DNA of 64,000 nucleotides from contig NZ_AP022613.1 of assembly GCF_010730195.1 (NCBI RefSeq), forward strand, positions 1,426,001-1,490,000, in the 5' to 3' direction. A program made the position numbers and the translations under genes. This DNA is from Mycobacterium conspicuum (lineage in GTDB: Bacteria > Actinomycetota > Actinomycetes > Mycobacteriales > Mycobacteriaceae). Below, one piece after another: positions 52,766 through 61,135 of this stretch; the first letter of the stretch is position 1; each line of letters begins with the position of its first letter. The notes beneath the pieces were generated by a model that saw only the letters and a list, made by a program, of their open reading frames with translations, was not told where the DNA came from and did not search any database.

Positions 52766-53371
52766 ATGACCCAGACAGTCGACCGGCCCACGGACTTGTC
52801 GCCGTGGTCGCCGCGGGAGGCCGAGCTGCTCGCGGTGACGCTGCAGCTCCTGCAGGAGCACGGCTATGACGGGTTGACGGTGGACGCGGTCGCCAGCGCC
52901 GCGCGCGCGAGCAAGGCCACGGTGTATCGCCGCTGGCGCTCCAAAGCCGAACTGGTGCTGGCCGCGTTCAACGAGGGCGTCCGTCAGGTGGCGGTCCCGC
53001 CCAACACGGGCAGCTTGCGCGACGACCTGCTGCAGCTCGGCGAGATCTGCGGCCAACAGATTCAGCAACACGCCAGCACCATTCGCGCGGTGCTCGTCGA
53101 GGCGTCGCGGCACGCCGAACTGAACGACGCCCTGCAACACCAATTCCTCGAGCAGCGCAAGGCGCTGATGCAACACATCCTGCGCCAGGCCGTCGAGCGG
53201 GGGGAGATCGCCGAGGCCGCCATCACCGACGAACTCTGGGACCTGTTGCCCGGCTATTTGATCTTCCGGTCCATCATTCCCGACCGCCCGCCCACCCGTC
53301 GCACGGTGCAGGCCCTCGTCGACAATTTCATCATCCCGGGCCTCACCCGACCCGCCGGACGGGGCGCGTAA
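52766..53371 (+). CDS. TetR family regulator upstream of mmpS–mmpL
   Basis: 201-aa TetR regulator: HTH LTVDAVASAARASKATVYRRW then RSKAELV, with a long C-terminal helical domain (TetR_C-like). ATG 52766 (the ORF also has ATG 52754). It precedes mmpS by 115 bp holding a strong palindrome, so it likely represses the mmpS–mmpL pair. The three genes form an accessory unit between ligA and the Rv3013 homologue. Confidence 0.86.
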   Translation: MTQTVDRPTDLSPWSPREAELLAVTLQLLQEHGYDGLTVDAVASAARASKATVYRRWRSKAELVLAAFNEGVRQVAVPPNTGSLRDDLLQLGEICGQQIQQHASTIRAVLVEASRHAELNDALQHQFLEQRKALMQHILRQAVERGEIAEAAITDELWDLLPGYLIFRSIIPDRPPTRRTVQALVDNFIIPGLTRPAGRGA

Positions 53372-53397
53372 AAAGTGTACGGTCGCGTCTCTTGTGT

Positions 53398-53418
53398 AGT
53401 ACGGTCCAGTACCGTACT
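53398..53418. promoter_or_regulatory. Palindrome upstream of mmpS
   Basis: Perfect inverted repeat AGTACGGT-CCAGT-ACCGTACT at 53398–53418, with another half-site GTACGGT at 53377–53383. It lies between the TetR gene and mmpS. A site for this TetR is the simplest reading. Confidence 0.65.
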
Positions 53419-53486
53419 GTCATACCCATCGGTGCACCTCGGGTATCGAGGGTAGTCGTGTCGCCCGCTGATCGAAAGGCTAACGG

Positions 53487-53933
53487 GTGAAACAGTTTTC
53501 GGTTGCGCCCCTGGCGAAGCGGGGGTGGATGGTGCTGGTCGCGGTCGTCGTCGTCGGGGTCGCGGGATTCGCCATCTATCGCCTGCACGGAATCTTCGGC
53601 TCGCACTACAGCACCTCGGCCAACGCCGGTCTGTCCAACGAGATCGTCCCGTTCAACCCCAAGCAGGTGGTCCTCGAGGTGTTCGGCGCGCCGGGCGCCA
53701 CGGCGACCATCAACTACCTCGATGTCAACGCGCAGCCGCAGATCGTCAGAGACGCGACGTTGCCGTGGTCGTTCACGATCACCACGACGGAGCCCGCGGT
53801 CGTCGGCAACGTGGTGGCGCAGGGCAACGGAGACATGATCGGTTGCCGCATCATCGTCAACGGCGAAGTCAAAGACGAACGCACCTTCAACAAAGCCGAC
53901 GCCTACACCTTCTGCCTGGACAAGTCCGGATGA
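53487..53933 (+). CDS. MmpS family membrane accessory protein
   Basis: 148-aa protein with one N-terminal membrane segment (GWMVLVAVVVVGVAGFAIY) and an exported domain, the MmpS type that works with an MmpL pump. Conserved mid-part: PKQVVLEVFGAPGATATINYLD and the closing NGEVKDER, then a Cys-containing tail. GTG 53487; its stop overlaps the mmpL ATG. Likely an MmpS4/MmpS5-like partner, not assigned a number. Confidence 0.9.
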   Translation: MKQFSVAPLAKRGWMVLVAVVVVGVAGFAIYRLHGIFGSHYSTSANAGLSNEIVPFNPKQVVLEVFGAPGATATINYLDVNAQPQIVRDATLPWSFTITTTEPAVVGNVVAQGNGDMIGCRIIVNGEVKDERTFNKADAYTFCLDKSG

Positions 53934-56854
53934 ACCACGAACAACAGACGCGACCACCCCGCATCCCGCACACCATCCGCCGGCTTGCGCTGCCGATCCT
54001 GCTGTTCTGGATCGCGCTGGCCGCCATCACCAACATCACGGTGCCGCAGCTGGAAGAGGTCGGCAAGACCCATAACGTCGCGCTGAATTCGCCGGATGCG
54101 CCGTCGCTCAAGGCAATCAAGCGGATCGGTCAGGACTTCCACGAATTCGACACCGACAGCTCGGCCATGGTCGTGCTGGAGGGCGACAAGCCGCTCGGCG
54201 CCGACGCGCACAAGTTCTACGACGAGATGGTCCGGCGGCTCGAGGCGGACCGCAGGCACATCGAGCACGTGCAGGACTTCTGGGGCGACACCCTGACCGC
54301 GGCCGGTTCGCAGAGCTCGGACGGCAAGGCCGCGTATGTCCAGGTGTTCCTCGCCGGCAACCAGGGTTCGGCGCAAGCCAACGAAGGCGTCGGCGCCATG
54401 CGCGACATCGTCGACCGGATGCGACCGCCGCCCGGCGTCAAGGCCTACGTCACCGGCGCGGCCCCGCTCATCTCGGACCAGTTCGACGTGGGCAGCAAGG
54501 GCACCGCGAAGGTCACCCTGATCACCGTCGGGATGATCGCGCTGATGTTGTTCTTCGTGTACCGCTCCGTCCTCACCACGCTGCTGGTGCTCACGACGGT
54601 GCTGGTGGAAATGTCGGCCGCGCGCGGAATCGTCGCGTTTTTGGGCAATTCCGGGATCATCGGGCTCTCGACCTACGCGACGAACCTGCTCACGCTGCTG
54701 GTGATCGCCGCCGGAACGGACTACGCGATATTTTTCGTCGGCCGCTACCAGGAGGCGCGCAGCATCGGCGAGGATCGCGAAAAGGCTTTCTACACAATGT
54801 TTCACGGCACGGCCCATATCGTCCTGGGCTCCGGGTTGACCGTTGCCGGCGCGGTGGCCTGTCTGGGCTTCACCCGATTGCCCTATTTTCAGAGCCTCGG
54901 CATTCCGGCCGCGCTGGGCATCCTCGTGGCGCTCGCCGGTGCGCTGACCCTGGGTCCGGCCATCCTCACGCTGGGCGCCATGGTGGGCATCTTCGAACCC
55001 AAACGCGCCATGCGAACCCGCGGCTGGCGGCGGATCGGCACGGCCATCGTCCGCTGGCCCGGCCCGGTTCTGGTGTGCGCGTGCGCGTTGGCCCTGGTGG
55101 GTCTGCTCGCCTTGCCCGGGTACAAGACGAGTTACGACACCCGCCCCTACATGCCCGCCAGCGCGCCGGCCAATGTCGGGTACACGGCCGCCGAGCGGCA
55201 CTTTTCCCGCGCCCGGCTGGAGCCCGAACTGCTGATGGTCGAGGCGGATCACGACCTGCGCGACCCGGCCGACATGCTGGTGCTGGACCGGGTGGCCAAG
55301 GCGGTGTTTCACGTGCCCGGCGTGGCGCAGGTGCAAACCATCACCAGGCCGCTGGGCACGCCGCTGGTGCACAGCTCGCTGGCGTTCGCGGTCAGCAACT
55401 CCAGCGCCGCCCAGCAGGAGAACCTGTCGTATCAGCGAGATCGCGCCAATGACTTGCAAAGGCAGGCAGGGGAATTGGCGAAGACCATCGACATCTTGAA
55501 GCAGCAGTACGCGCTGCAGCAGCAGCTGGCCGCCGACACCCACAGCGAGGCGCAAAGCTTTCACGACACGATCGCCACCATCAAGGAGGTGCGCGACAAG
55601 ATCGCGAATTTCGACGATTTCTTCCGGCCGATTCGCAGCTATTTCTATTGGGAGCGGCACTGCTACGACATCCCGGTGTGCTACGCGCTGCGATCGACCT
55701 TCGACGCGCTCGACAGCATCGACCAGCTGACGGAGAGATTCGAAGACCTCACGGCCACCCTGGATCGGCTTGACGCGTTGCAGCCGAAACTGGTGGCGCT
55801 GCTGCCGCCCCAGATCAACAGCCAGGAGATCAATCACGAACTCACGCTGGCCAGTTACGCCACCCAGTCCGGCATCAACGCGCAGACCGCCGCCGCCATC
55901 GACAACGCGACGGCGCTGGGGCGCGCCTTCGACGCGGCCAAGAACGACGACACCTTCTACCTGCCGCCCGAGGTTTTCGACAACCCCGATTTCAAGCGCG
56001 GCCTGAAATTGTTCCTCTCGCCCGACGGCAAGGCCGCCCGGATGATCGTCACGCATGACGGCGATCCCGCGACACCCCAAGGTATTTCGCACATCGACCC
56101 GATCACCAACGCCGCGCATGAGGCGTTGAAGGGCACGCCGTTGGCCGGCGCCAACATCTATGTCGGCGGCGTCGCGGCGACGTACAAGGACATCCAGGAC
56201 GGGGCCAAGTACGACCTGATGATCGTGGCGTTCGCCGCGCTCAGCCTCATCCTGCTGATCATGATGATCATCACGCGAAGCCTGGTCGCCGCGCTGGTGA
56301 TCGTGGGCACGGTGGCCCTGTCGCTGGGCGCCTCCTTCGGGTTGTCGGTTTTGGTGTGGCAGTACCTGTTTGGGATTCAGCTGTATTGGGTTGTGCTGGC
56401 GTTGGCGATCATCCTGTTGCTGGCCGTCGGGTCGGACTACAACCTGTTGCTGATCTCGCGCTTCCGGGAGGAGATCCATGCCGGCCTGAAGACCGGCGTC
56501 GTGCGTGCGATGGCCGGCACCGGCTCCGTCGTCACCTCCGCCGGCATCGTCTTCGCCGTCACCATGTGCGCGTTCGTGTTCAGTGGTTTTCAGGTGCTCG
56601 GTCAGATCGGGACGACGATCGGCCTGGGACTGTTGTTCGACACGTTGATCGTGCGCTCGTTCATGACGCCGTCGGTCGCGACGCTGCTGGGGCGCTGGTT
56701 CTGGTGGCCGCAACGGGTACGCCCCCGCCCGGCCAGCACCATGCTGCGACCGTACGGGCCGCGTTCGGCGGTTCGTCAGCTGCTGCTGTGGGAAGACGGT
56801 GACCCGGTGGCCCCGGCCGCGACCCCGGAGAAGGTTCCGAGCCCGGCTCACTGA
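53930..56854 (+). CDS. MmpL family RND transporter
   Basis: Large RND transporter (974 aa) exporting lipids, siderophores or drugs across the inner membrane. Two MMPL halves, each with 5–6 membrane segments after a first TM (LALPILLFWIALAAI); a long periplasmic loop contains a coiled-coil stretch (about 500–560) and a CYDIPVCYAL Cys pair. TM10-type proton relay motif AVGSDYNLLLISR and TM4 counterpart GTDYAIFFVGRYQEA are intact. ATG overlaps the mmpS stop. The DYAIF/DYNLL pair and length place it near MmpL4/MmpL5. Confidence 0.93.
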   Translation: MNHEQQTRPPRIPHTIRRLALPILLFWIALAAITNITVPQLEEVGKTHNVALNSPDAPSLKAIKRIGQDFHEFDTDSSAMVVLEGDKPLGADAHKFYDEMVRRLEADRRHIEHVQDFWGDTLTAAGSQSSDGKAAYVQVFLAGNQGSAQANEGVGAMRDIVDRMRPPPGVKAYVTGAAPLISDQFDVGSKGTAKVTLITVGMIALMLFFVYRSVLTTLLVLTTVLVEMSAARGIVAFLGNSGIIGLSTYATNLLTLLVIAAGTDYAIFFVGRYQEARSIGEDREKAFYTMFHGTAHIVLGSGLTVAGAVACLGFTRLPYFQSLGIPAALGILVALAGALTLGPAILTLGAMVGIFEPKRAMRTRGWRRIGTAIVRWPGPVLVCACALALVGLLALPGYKTSYDTRPYMPASAPANVGYTAAERHFSRARLEPELLMVEADHDLRDPADMLVLDRVAKAVFHVPGVAQVQTITRPLGTPLVHSSLAFAVSNSSAAQQENLSYQRDRANDLQRQAGELAKTIDILKQQYALQQQLAADTHSEAQSFHDTIATIKEVRDKIANFDDFFRPIRSYFYWERHCYDIPVCYALRSTFDALDSIDQLTERFEDLTATLDRLDALQPKLVALLPPQINSQEINHELTLASYATQSGINAQTAAAIDNATALGRAFDAAKNDDTFYLPPEVFDNPDFKRGLKLFLSPDGKAARMIVTHDGDPATPQGISHIDPITNAAHEALKGTPLAGANIYVGGVAATYKDIQDGAKYDLMIVAFAALSLILLIMMIITRSLVAALVIVGTVALSLGASFGLSVLVWQYLFGIQLYWVVLALAIILLLAVGSDYNLLLISRFREEIHAGLKTGVVRAMAGTGSVVTSAGIVFAVTMCAFVFSGFQVLGQIGTTIGLGLLFDTLIVRSFMTPSVATLLGRWFWWPQRVRPRPASTMLRPYGPRSAVRQLLLWEDGDPVAPAATPEKVPSPAH

Positions 56855-56862
56855 ACCATTCG

Positions 56863-56931
56863 GCGTCGAAACTGCGCCCAGTGCGGAAAATCGCCAAAAA
56901 TGTTGCGCTGAGCGCAGACTCGGTGCGACGC
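56863..56931. repeat. Convergent-gene intergenic inverted repeat
   Basis: Between the mmpL stop and the ACT gene stop: outer arms GCGTCG (56863–56868) and CTGCGC (56872–56877) recur as GCGCAG (56912–56917) and CGACGC (56926–56931); an inner palindrome TGCGCT-G-AGCGCA is at 56904–56916. It could act as a bidirectional stop or be a dispersed repeat. No T-tract. Confidence 0.5.
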
Positions 56932-56941
56932 CCGCCGTTGT

Positions 56942-57598
56942 TTAGCGCAGCATGGTGGCCACGATGCCGGCCAGGTACCCCAGCCGGGCGACCTCCGACG
57001 GCCGGAACTCCGGGCCCGGACGGCCCAACACCACCGCCGTGTGCGGGTCGCCCAGTGGGGCGGCCACCATGGTGGTGTCCATGTCGCGCCACTCCTGCGG
57101 CACCCAGTCGGCGCCGCCGTCCAGCGTCGTGGCGTGCTCGATCGGCAGCCACGGCGCCGAAACGGCCCGCGTCTCCGGCGCGCCGGCACTGCCGGCCAGG
57201 CGGTGCAACGTCTGGTCGCGACTGCGCAGGACCGTGCACCAGCTCACCCGCAGCACCTTGGGCGCCTGGTCGGCGAGCACCTGCAGCTTGGACTCGTTGT
57301 CGGGGGCAGCCGCCACGCGGTCGAGCAGCTCCAGCTCGCGGTGTGCCTCCAGCAGGCCGGTATGCGGGCGCACGCTGTGGACCCGGACGCCGGGCAGCGC
57401 CTCGGCCGCGGTGATCAGGATGTCCGGCATCGCGCCCAGCGGCAGCTCGATGACCAGGTCGTCGATCGCGTAACCCGCGCCGCGCTCCACCACGTCGAGC
57501 GACAGGATGTCGGCGCCGGCCGACCCGAGCGCCACGGCTAACGAGCCCAGGCTGCCCGGGCGGTCGACGAGCTCGATGCGCAACAGATACGACGGCAC
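56942..57598 (-). CDS. ACT-domain protein (Rv3013 homologue)
   Basis: 218-aa protein. Residues 1 to about 80 are an ACT domain (SYLLRIELVDRPGSLGSLAVALGSAGADI), the rest is helical and beta sequence without a known motif. Function unknown; ACT domains bind amino acids. GTG 57598, since the ORF upstream is only shadow of gatC/gatA. Divergent from gatC. Confidence 0.9.
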   Translation of the reverse strand: MPSYLLRIELVDRPGSLGSLAVALGSAGADILSLDVVERGAGYAIDDLVIELPLGAMPDILITAAEALPGVRVHSVRPHTGLLEAHRELELLDRVAAAPDNESKLQVLADQAPKVLRVSWCTVLRSRDQTLHRLAGSAGAPETRAVSAPWLPIEHATTLDGGADWVPQEWRDMDTTMVAAPLGDPHTAVVLGRPGPEFRPSEVARLGYLAGIVATMLR

Positions 57599-57689
57599 GG
57601 GCCCACTGTGGCACAGCCATGTATCCGTCGCGTTTCGCCCAGGCCCTGAGTTCGAACGCAGCCCGACCGTTTGGCTAGGCTTTTCGCTC

Positions 57690-57989
57690 GTGTCCCAGAT
57701 CTCCCGAGACGAGGTCGCCCATCTGGCCAAGCTGGCCCGGCTGGCGCTGACCGATGCCGAGCTGGACAGCTTCGCCGGCCAACTCGACGCCATCCTGACC
57801 CACGTCAGCCAGATCCAGTCGATCGACGTCACCGGCGTCGAGGCGACCGACAACCCGCTCAAGGACGTCAACGTGACGCGCCCGGACGAGACGGCCCCGT
57901 GCCTGACGCAGGCCGAGGCGCTGGCCGCGGCGCCGGAGGCCGTCGACGGCCGCTTCGCCGTGCCCCAGATCCTGGGGGAGGGCCAGTGA
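57690..57989 (+). CDS. gatC: Asp/Glu-tRNA amidotransferase subunit C
   Basis: GatC (99 aa) stabilises GatAB, which amidates Glu-tRNA(Gln) and Asp-tRNA(Asn). Family features: ISRDEVAHLAKLARLALTDAEL, LDAILTHVSQIQSID and the C-terminal RPDE..P…AVPQIL. GTG 57690. The stop overlaps gatA (GTGA). gatB is not in the window. Confidence 0.96.
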   Translation: MSQISRDEVAHLAKLARLALTDAELDSFAGQLDAILTHVSQIQSIDVTGVEATDNPLKDVNVTRPDETAPCLTQAEALAAAPEAVDGRFAVPQILGEGQ

Positions 57990-59470
57990 CCGACATCATC
58001 CGGCTCGACGCCGCGACGCTGGCCGCCAAGATCGCCGCCAAGGAGCTGTCGTCGGTCGAGGCCACCCGGGCCTGCCTGGACCAGATCGAGGCGACCGACG
58101 ACCGCTACCACGCCTTCCTGCACGTGGCGGCCGACGCGGCATTGAGCGCCGCGGGCGCCGTCGACGAGGCGCTCGCCGCCGGCGAGCGGCTGCCGTCGGC
58201 GCTGGCCGGGGTGCCGCTGGCGCTCAAGGACGTGTTCACCACCACCGACATGCCCACCACCTGCGGGTCCAAGATCCTGCATGGCTGGCGGTCGCCGTAT
58301 GACGCCACGCTGACCGCGCGACTGCGCGCGGCCGGCATCCCGATCCTGGGCAAGACCAACATGGACGAGTTCGCGATGGGCTCCTCGACGGAGAACTCCG
58401 CCTACGGCCCCACCCGCAACCCGTGGAACACCGACCGGGTGCCCGGCGGCTCCGGCGGCGGCAGCGCGGCGGCGCTGGCCGCGTTCCAGGCGCCGCTGGC
58501 CATCGGCTCCGACACCGGGGGCTCCATCCGGCAGCCCGCCGCGCTGACCGCCACCGTCGGCGTCAAACCCACCTACGGCACGGTGTCGCGCTATGGGCTG
58601 GTGGCGTGCGCGTCGTCGCTGGACCAGGGCGGTCCGTGCGCCCGCACCGTGCTGGACACGGCGCTGCTGCACCGGGTGATCGCCGGGCACGACGCACGCG
58701 ACTCCACCTCCATCGACGCCGAGGTGCCCGACGTGGTAGGCGCCGCCCAGGCCGGCGCGGCCGGGGACCTGCGCGGGGTGCGGGTCGGGGTGGTCCGGCA
58801 GCTGCACAGCGGCGAGGGCTACCAGCCCGGCGTGCTGGCGTCGTTCGAGGCCGCGGTCAAGCAGTTGACCGAACTCGGCGCCGAGGTCAGCGAGGTCGAC
58901 TGCCCGCACTTCGATCACGCGCTGGCCGCCTACTACCTGATCCTGCCGTCGGAGGTGTCGAGCAACCTGGCGCGCTTCGACGCGATGCGTTACGGACTGC
59001 GCGTCGGCGATGACGGCACGCATTCCGCCGAGGAAGTGATGGCGCTGACCCGGGCCGCCGGATTCGGCCCAGAAGTCAAGCGGCGCATCATGATTGGTGC
59101 GTACGCGTTGTCGGCCGGCTACTACGACGCCTACTACAACCAGGCGCAGAAGGTGCGGACGTTGATCGCGCGCGACCTCGAGGAGGCCTACCGCAGCGTC
59201 GACGTGCTGGTGACGCCGACGACCCCGACCACCGCCTTCGGGCTGGGCGAGAAGGTCGACGATCCACTGGCCATGTACCTGTTCGACCTGTGCACCCTGC
59301 CGCTGAACCTGGCCGGCCACTGCGGCATGTCGGTGCCGTCGGGGCTGTCGCCGGACGACGGGCTGCCGGTGGGGCTGCAGATCATGGCGCCGGCGCTGGC
59401 CGACGACCGCCTCTACCGGGTGGGTGCGGCCTACGAGGTCGCGCGCGGCCCGCTGCCGTCGGCGATTTAG
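57986..59470 (+). CDS. gatA: Asp/Glu-tRNA amidotransferase subunit A
   Basis: GatA (494 aa), the amidase subunit that releases ammonia from glutamine. The Ser-cisSer-Lys triad is visible: Lys81 in ALKDVFTT, Ser156 in VPGGSGGGS and Ser180 in DTGGSIRQP. GTG 57986. Full length. pfkA follows 49 bp later. Confidence 0.97.
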   Translation: MTDIIRLDAATLAAKIAAKELSSVEATRACLDQIEATDDRYHAFLHVAADAALSAAGAVDEALAAGERLPSALAGVPLALKDVFTTTDMPTTCGSKILHGWRSPYDATLTARLRAAGIPILGKTNMDEFAMGSSTENSAYGPTRNPWNTDRVPGGSGGGSAAALAAFQAPLAIGSDTGGSIRQPAALTATVGVKPTYGTVSRYGLVACASSLDQGGPCARTVLDTALLHRVIAGHDARDSTSIDAEVPDVVGAAQAGAAGDLRGVRVGVVRQLHSGEGYQPGVLASFEAAVKQLTELGAEVSEVDCPHFDHALAAYYLILPSEVSSNLARFDAMRYGLRVGDDGTHSAEEVMALTRAAGFGPEVKRRIMIGAYALSAGYYDAYYNQAQKVRTLIARDLEEAYRSVDVLVTPTTPTTAFGLGEKVDDPLAMYLFDLCTLPLNLAGHCGMSVPSGLSPDDGLPVGLQIMAPALADDRLYRVGAAYEVARGPLPSAI

Positions 59471-59519
59471 CGCGCCGCTTCACGCGCCGTTGAGCGGTCG
59501 CGCAGGGCAAGATAAATGC

Positions 59520-60551
59520 ATGCGGATCGGAATTCTCACCGGAGGCGGCGACTGCCCCGGGCTCAATGCCGTCATCCGGGCGATCGTGCGCACCTGCGAC
59601 AGCAGGTACGGCTCGTCGGTGGTCGGGTTCCAGGACGGCTGGCGCGGCTTGCTGGAAAACCGGCGCATGCAGCTGGCCAACGACGACCGCAACGACCGGC
59701 TGCTGGCCAAGGGCGGGACGATGCTGGGCACCGCCCGCGTGCACCCCGACAAACTGCGGGCCGGGCTGAACCAGATCAAGCAGACGCTGGACGACAACGG
59801 CATCGACGTGCTCATCCCGATCGGCGGCGAGGGCACGCTGACGGCCGCGCACTGGCTCGCCGAGGAGAACGTGCCGGTGGTCGGCGTGCCCAAGACGATC
59901 GACAACGACATCGACTGCACCGACGTGACTTTCGGCCATGACACCGCGTTGACCGTGGCCACCGAGGCCATCGACCGGTTGCACAGCACCGCCGAATCCC
60001 ACCAGCGGGTGATGCTGGTGGAGGTGATGGGCCGGCACGCCGGCTGGATCGCGCTGAACTCGGGGCTGGCGTCGGGTGCACACATGACGCTCATCCCGGA
60101 ACAGCCCTTCGACGTCGAAGAGGTCTGCCGGCTCGTCAAACGCCGCTTCCAGCGCGGGGATTCGCATTTCATCTGCGTCGTGGCCGAGGGCGCCAAACCG
60201 GTCGAGGGCTCAATGGGATTGCGCGAAGGCGGAATTGACGAGTTCGGCCATGAGCGCTTCACCGGGGTGGCGGCGCAGCTGGGCAGCGAGGTGGAGAAAC
60301 GGATCAACAAGGACGTCCGGGTGACCGTGCTGGGCCACGTCCAGCGCGGCGGCACCCCGACGGCCTATGACCGGGTGCTGGCCACCCGGTTCGGCGTGAA
60401 CGCGGCCGACGCCGCGCACGCGGGGGAGTACGGCCAGATGGTGTCGTTGCGCGGGCAGGACATCGGCCGGGTGTCGCTGGCCGACGCGACGCGTCAGCTC
60501 AAGCTGGTGCCCGACAGCCGCTACGACGACGCCGCGGCATTCTTCGGTTAG
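59520..60551 (+). CDS. pfkA: 6-phosphofructokinase
   Basis: PfkA (343 aa) phosphorylates fructose 6-phosphate in glycolysis. N-terminal GGGDCPGLN binds phosphate, IGGEGTLTAA is the active-site region, PKTIDNDIDCTD and MGRHAGWIAL are conserved. The GGEGT (rather than GGDGS) form is usual in actinobacterial ATP-dependent enzymes. ATG 59520. Stop overlaps the minus-strand membrane gene by 4 bp. Confidence 0.96.
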   Translation: MRIGILTGGGDCPGLNAVIRAIVRTCDSRYGSSVVGFQDGWRGLLENRRMQLANDDRNDRLLAKGGTMLGTARVHPDKLRAGLNQIKQTLDDNGIDVLIPIGGEGTLTAAHWLAEENVPVVGVPKTIDNDIDCTDVTFGHDTALTVATEAIDRLHSTAESHQRVMLVEVMGRHAGWIALNSGLASGAHMTLIPEQPFDVEEVCRLVKRRFQRGDSHFICVVAEGAKPVEGSMGLREGGIDEFGHERFTGVAAQLGSEVEKRINKDVRVTVLGHVQRGGTPTAYDRVLATRFGVNAADAAHAGEYGQMVSLRGQDIGRVSLADATRQLKLVPDSRYDDAAAFFG

Positions 60552-60823
60552 GCGGGCAGCTCCAGGTTCCACAGGTGGCCGTCGGGCGGCAGCAACCACA
60601 ACCGGCCCCCCATCATTCGCATCAGGCGCAGCGTTCCCGAGATCAGCAACACCGCCAGCGGCAGTTCGGCGAATGCCGCGACAAAGACGGACCGCCACAC
60701 GTCGTCTGGTCCGGCGGTGTTCACGTCGAACCACGCGTCGCAGATCAGCAGAATCGCCGTGGCGAACCCGCTGAGCACAACGAGCACGCGACGGCGCGAG
60801 CCGAGGTACGCCGTGGCCGCCAT
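60548..60823 (-). CDS. Membrane protein, C-terminal half of a split gene
   Basis: 91-aa ORF with two or three hydrophobic segments (VLVVLSGFATAILLICDAWF, VFVAAFAELPLAVLLI). It starts at an ATG that overlaps the stop of the upstream 89-aa ORF (TGATG). The N terminus MAATAYLGSRRR continues directly from WVGFDALLVA of the upstream ORF, as expected for one actinobacterial membrane protein whose frame has been broken. May be restarted translation or part of a pseudogene. Confidence 0.6.
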   Translation of the reverse strand: MAATAYLGSRRRVLVVLSGFATAILLICDAWFDVNTAGPDDVWRSVFVAAFAELPLAVLLISGTLRLMRMMGGRLWLLPPDGHLWNLELPA

Positions 60824-61092
60824 CACGCCACCAGCAGGGCATCGAAGCCGACCCAGGTGACGGGCCAATTCGAGACCAGGTAGCGATCCGGGAGGGTGAC
60901 GGTCAGGTACACGATCCAGGGAATCAGGGCCAGCGATCCGCCGACCATGACCCGCAGCCGAGCGCGCCGCACCCGCGCCGCCAACTCGGGATCGACAAAG
61001 TCTGAAATCGGGCGCTGCAGACGAACGATCAGCTCTCGCCGCTGCTGAGGCGTCATCGCGTCGATCTGGGCGTCGGTCAGTTCCACCGCCAT
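60823..61092 (-). CDS. Membrane protein, N-terminal half of a split gene
   Basis: 89-aa ORF from ATG 61092 behind AAGGAGG. A charged helical N terminus (AQIDAMTPQQRRELIVRLQ) leads to one membrane segment (GGSLALIPWIVYLTVTL) and ends WVGFDALLVA. See the following ORF (60548–60823), with which it probably formed one protein; the frame breaks at 60823–60826. Function unknown. Divergent from the SDR gene. Confidence 0.65.
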   Translation of the reverse strand: MAVELTDAQIDAMTPQQRRELIVRLQRPISDFVDPELAARVRRARLRVMVGGSLALIPWIVYLTVTLPDRYLVSNWPVTWVGFDALLVA

Positions 61093-61135
61093 CGCCTCCT
61101 TGTGTGATACTCGAATACGGGGTAGCTTACTTGTT

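Noticed and set aside
53903..56851. 982-aa open frame on the minus strand opposite mmpL
   Set aside because: It mirrors the codon pattern of the real gene, is rich in Arg, Gln and His, has no fold motif and no ribosome-binding site. It is a high-GC shadow.
57600..59320. N-terminal extension of the ACT protein to a 792-aa product
   Set aside because: The extra 570 residues are antisense to gatC and gatA. The ACT domain starts right after GTG 57598, and the short form has the family length.
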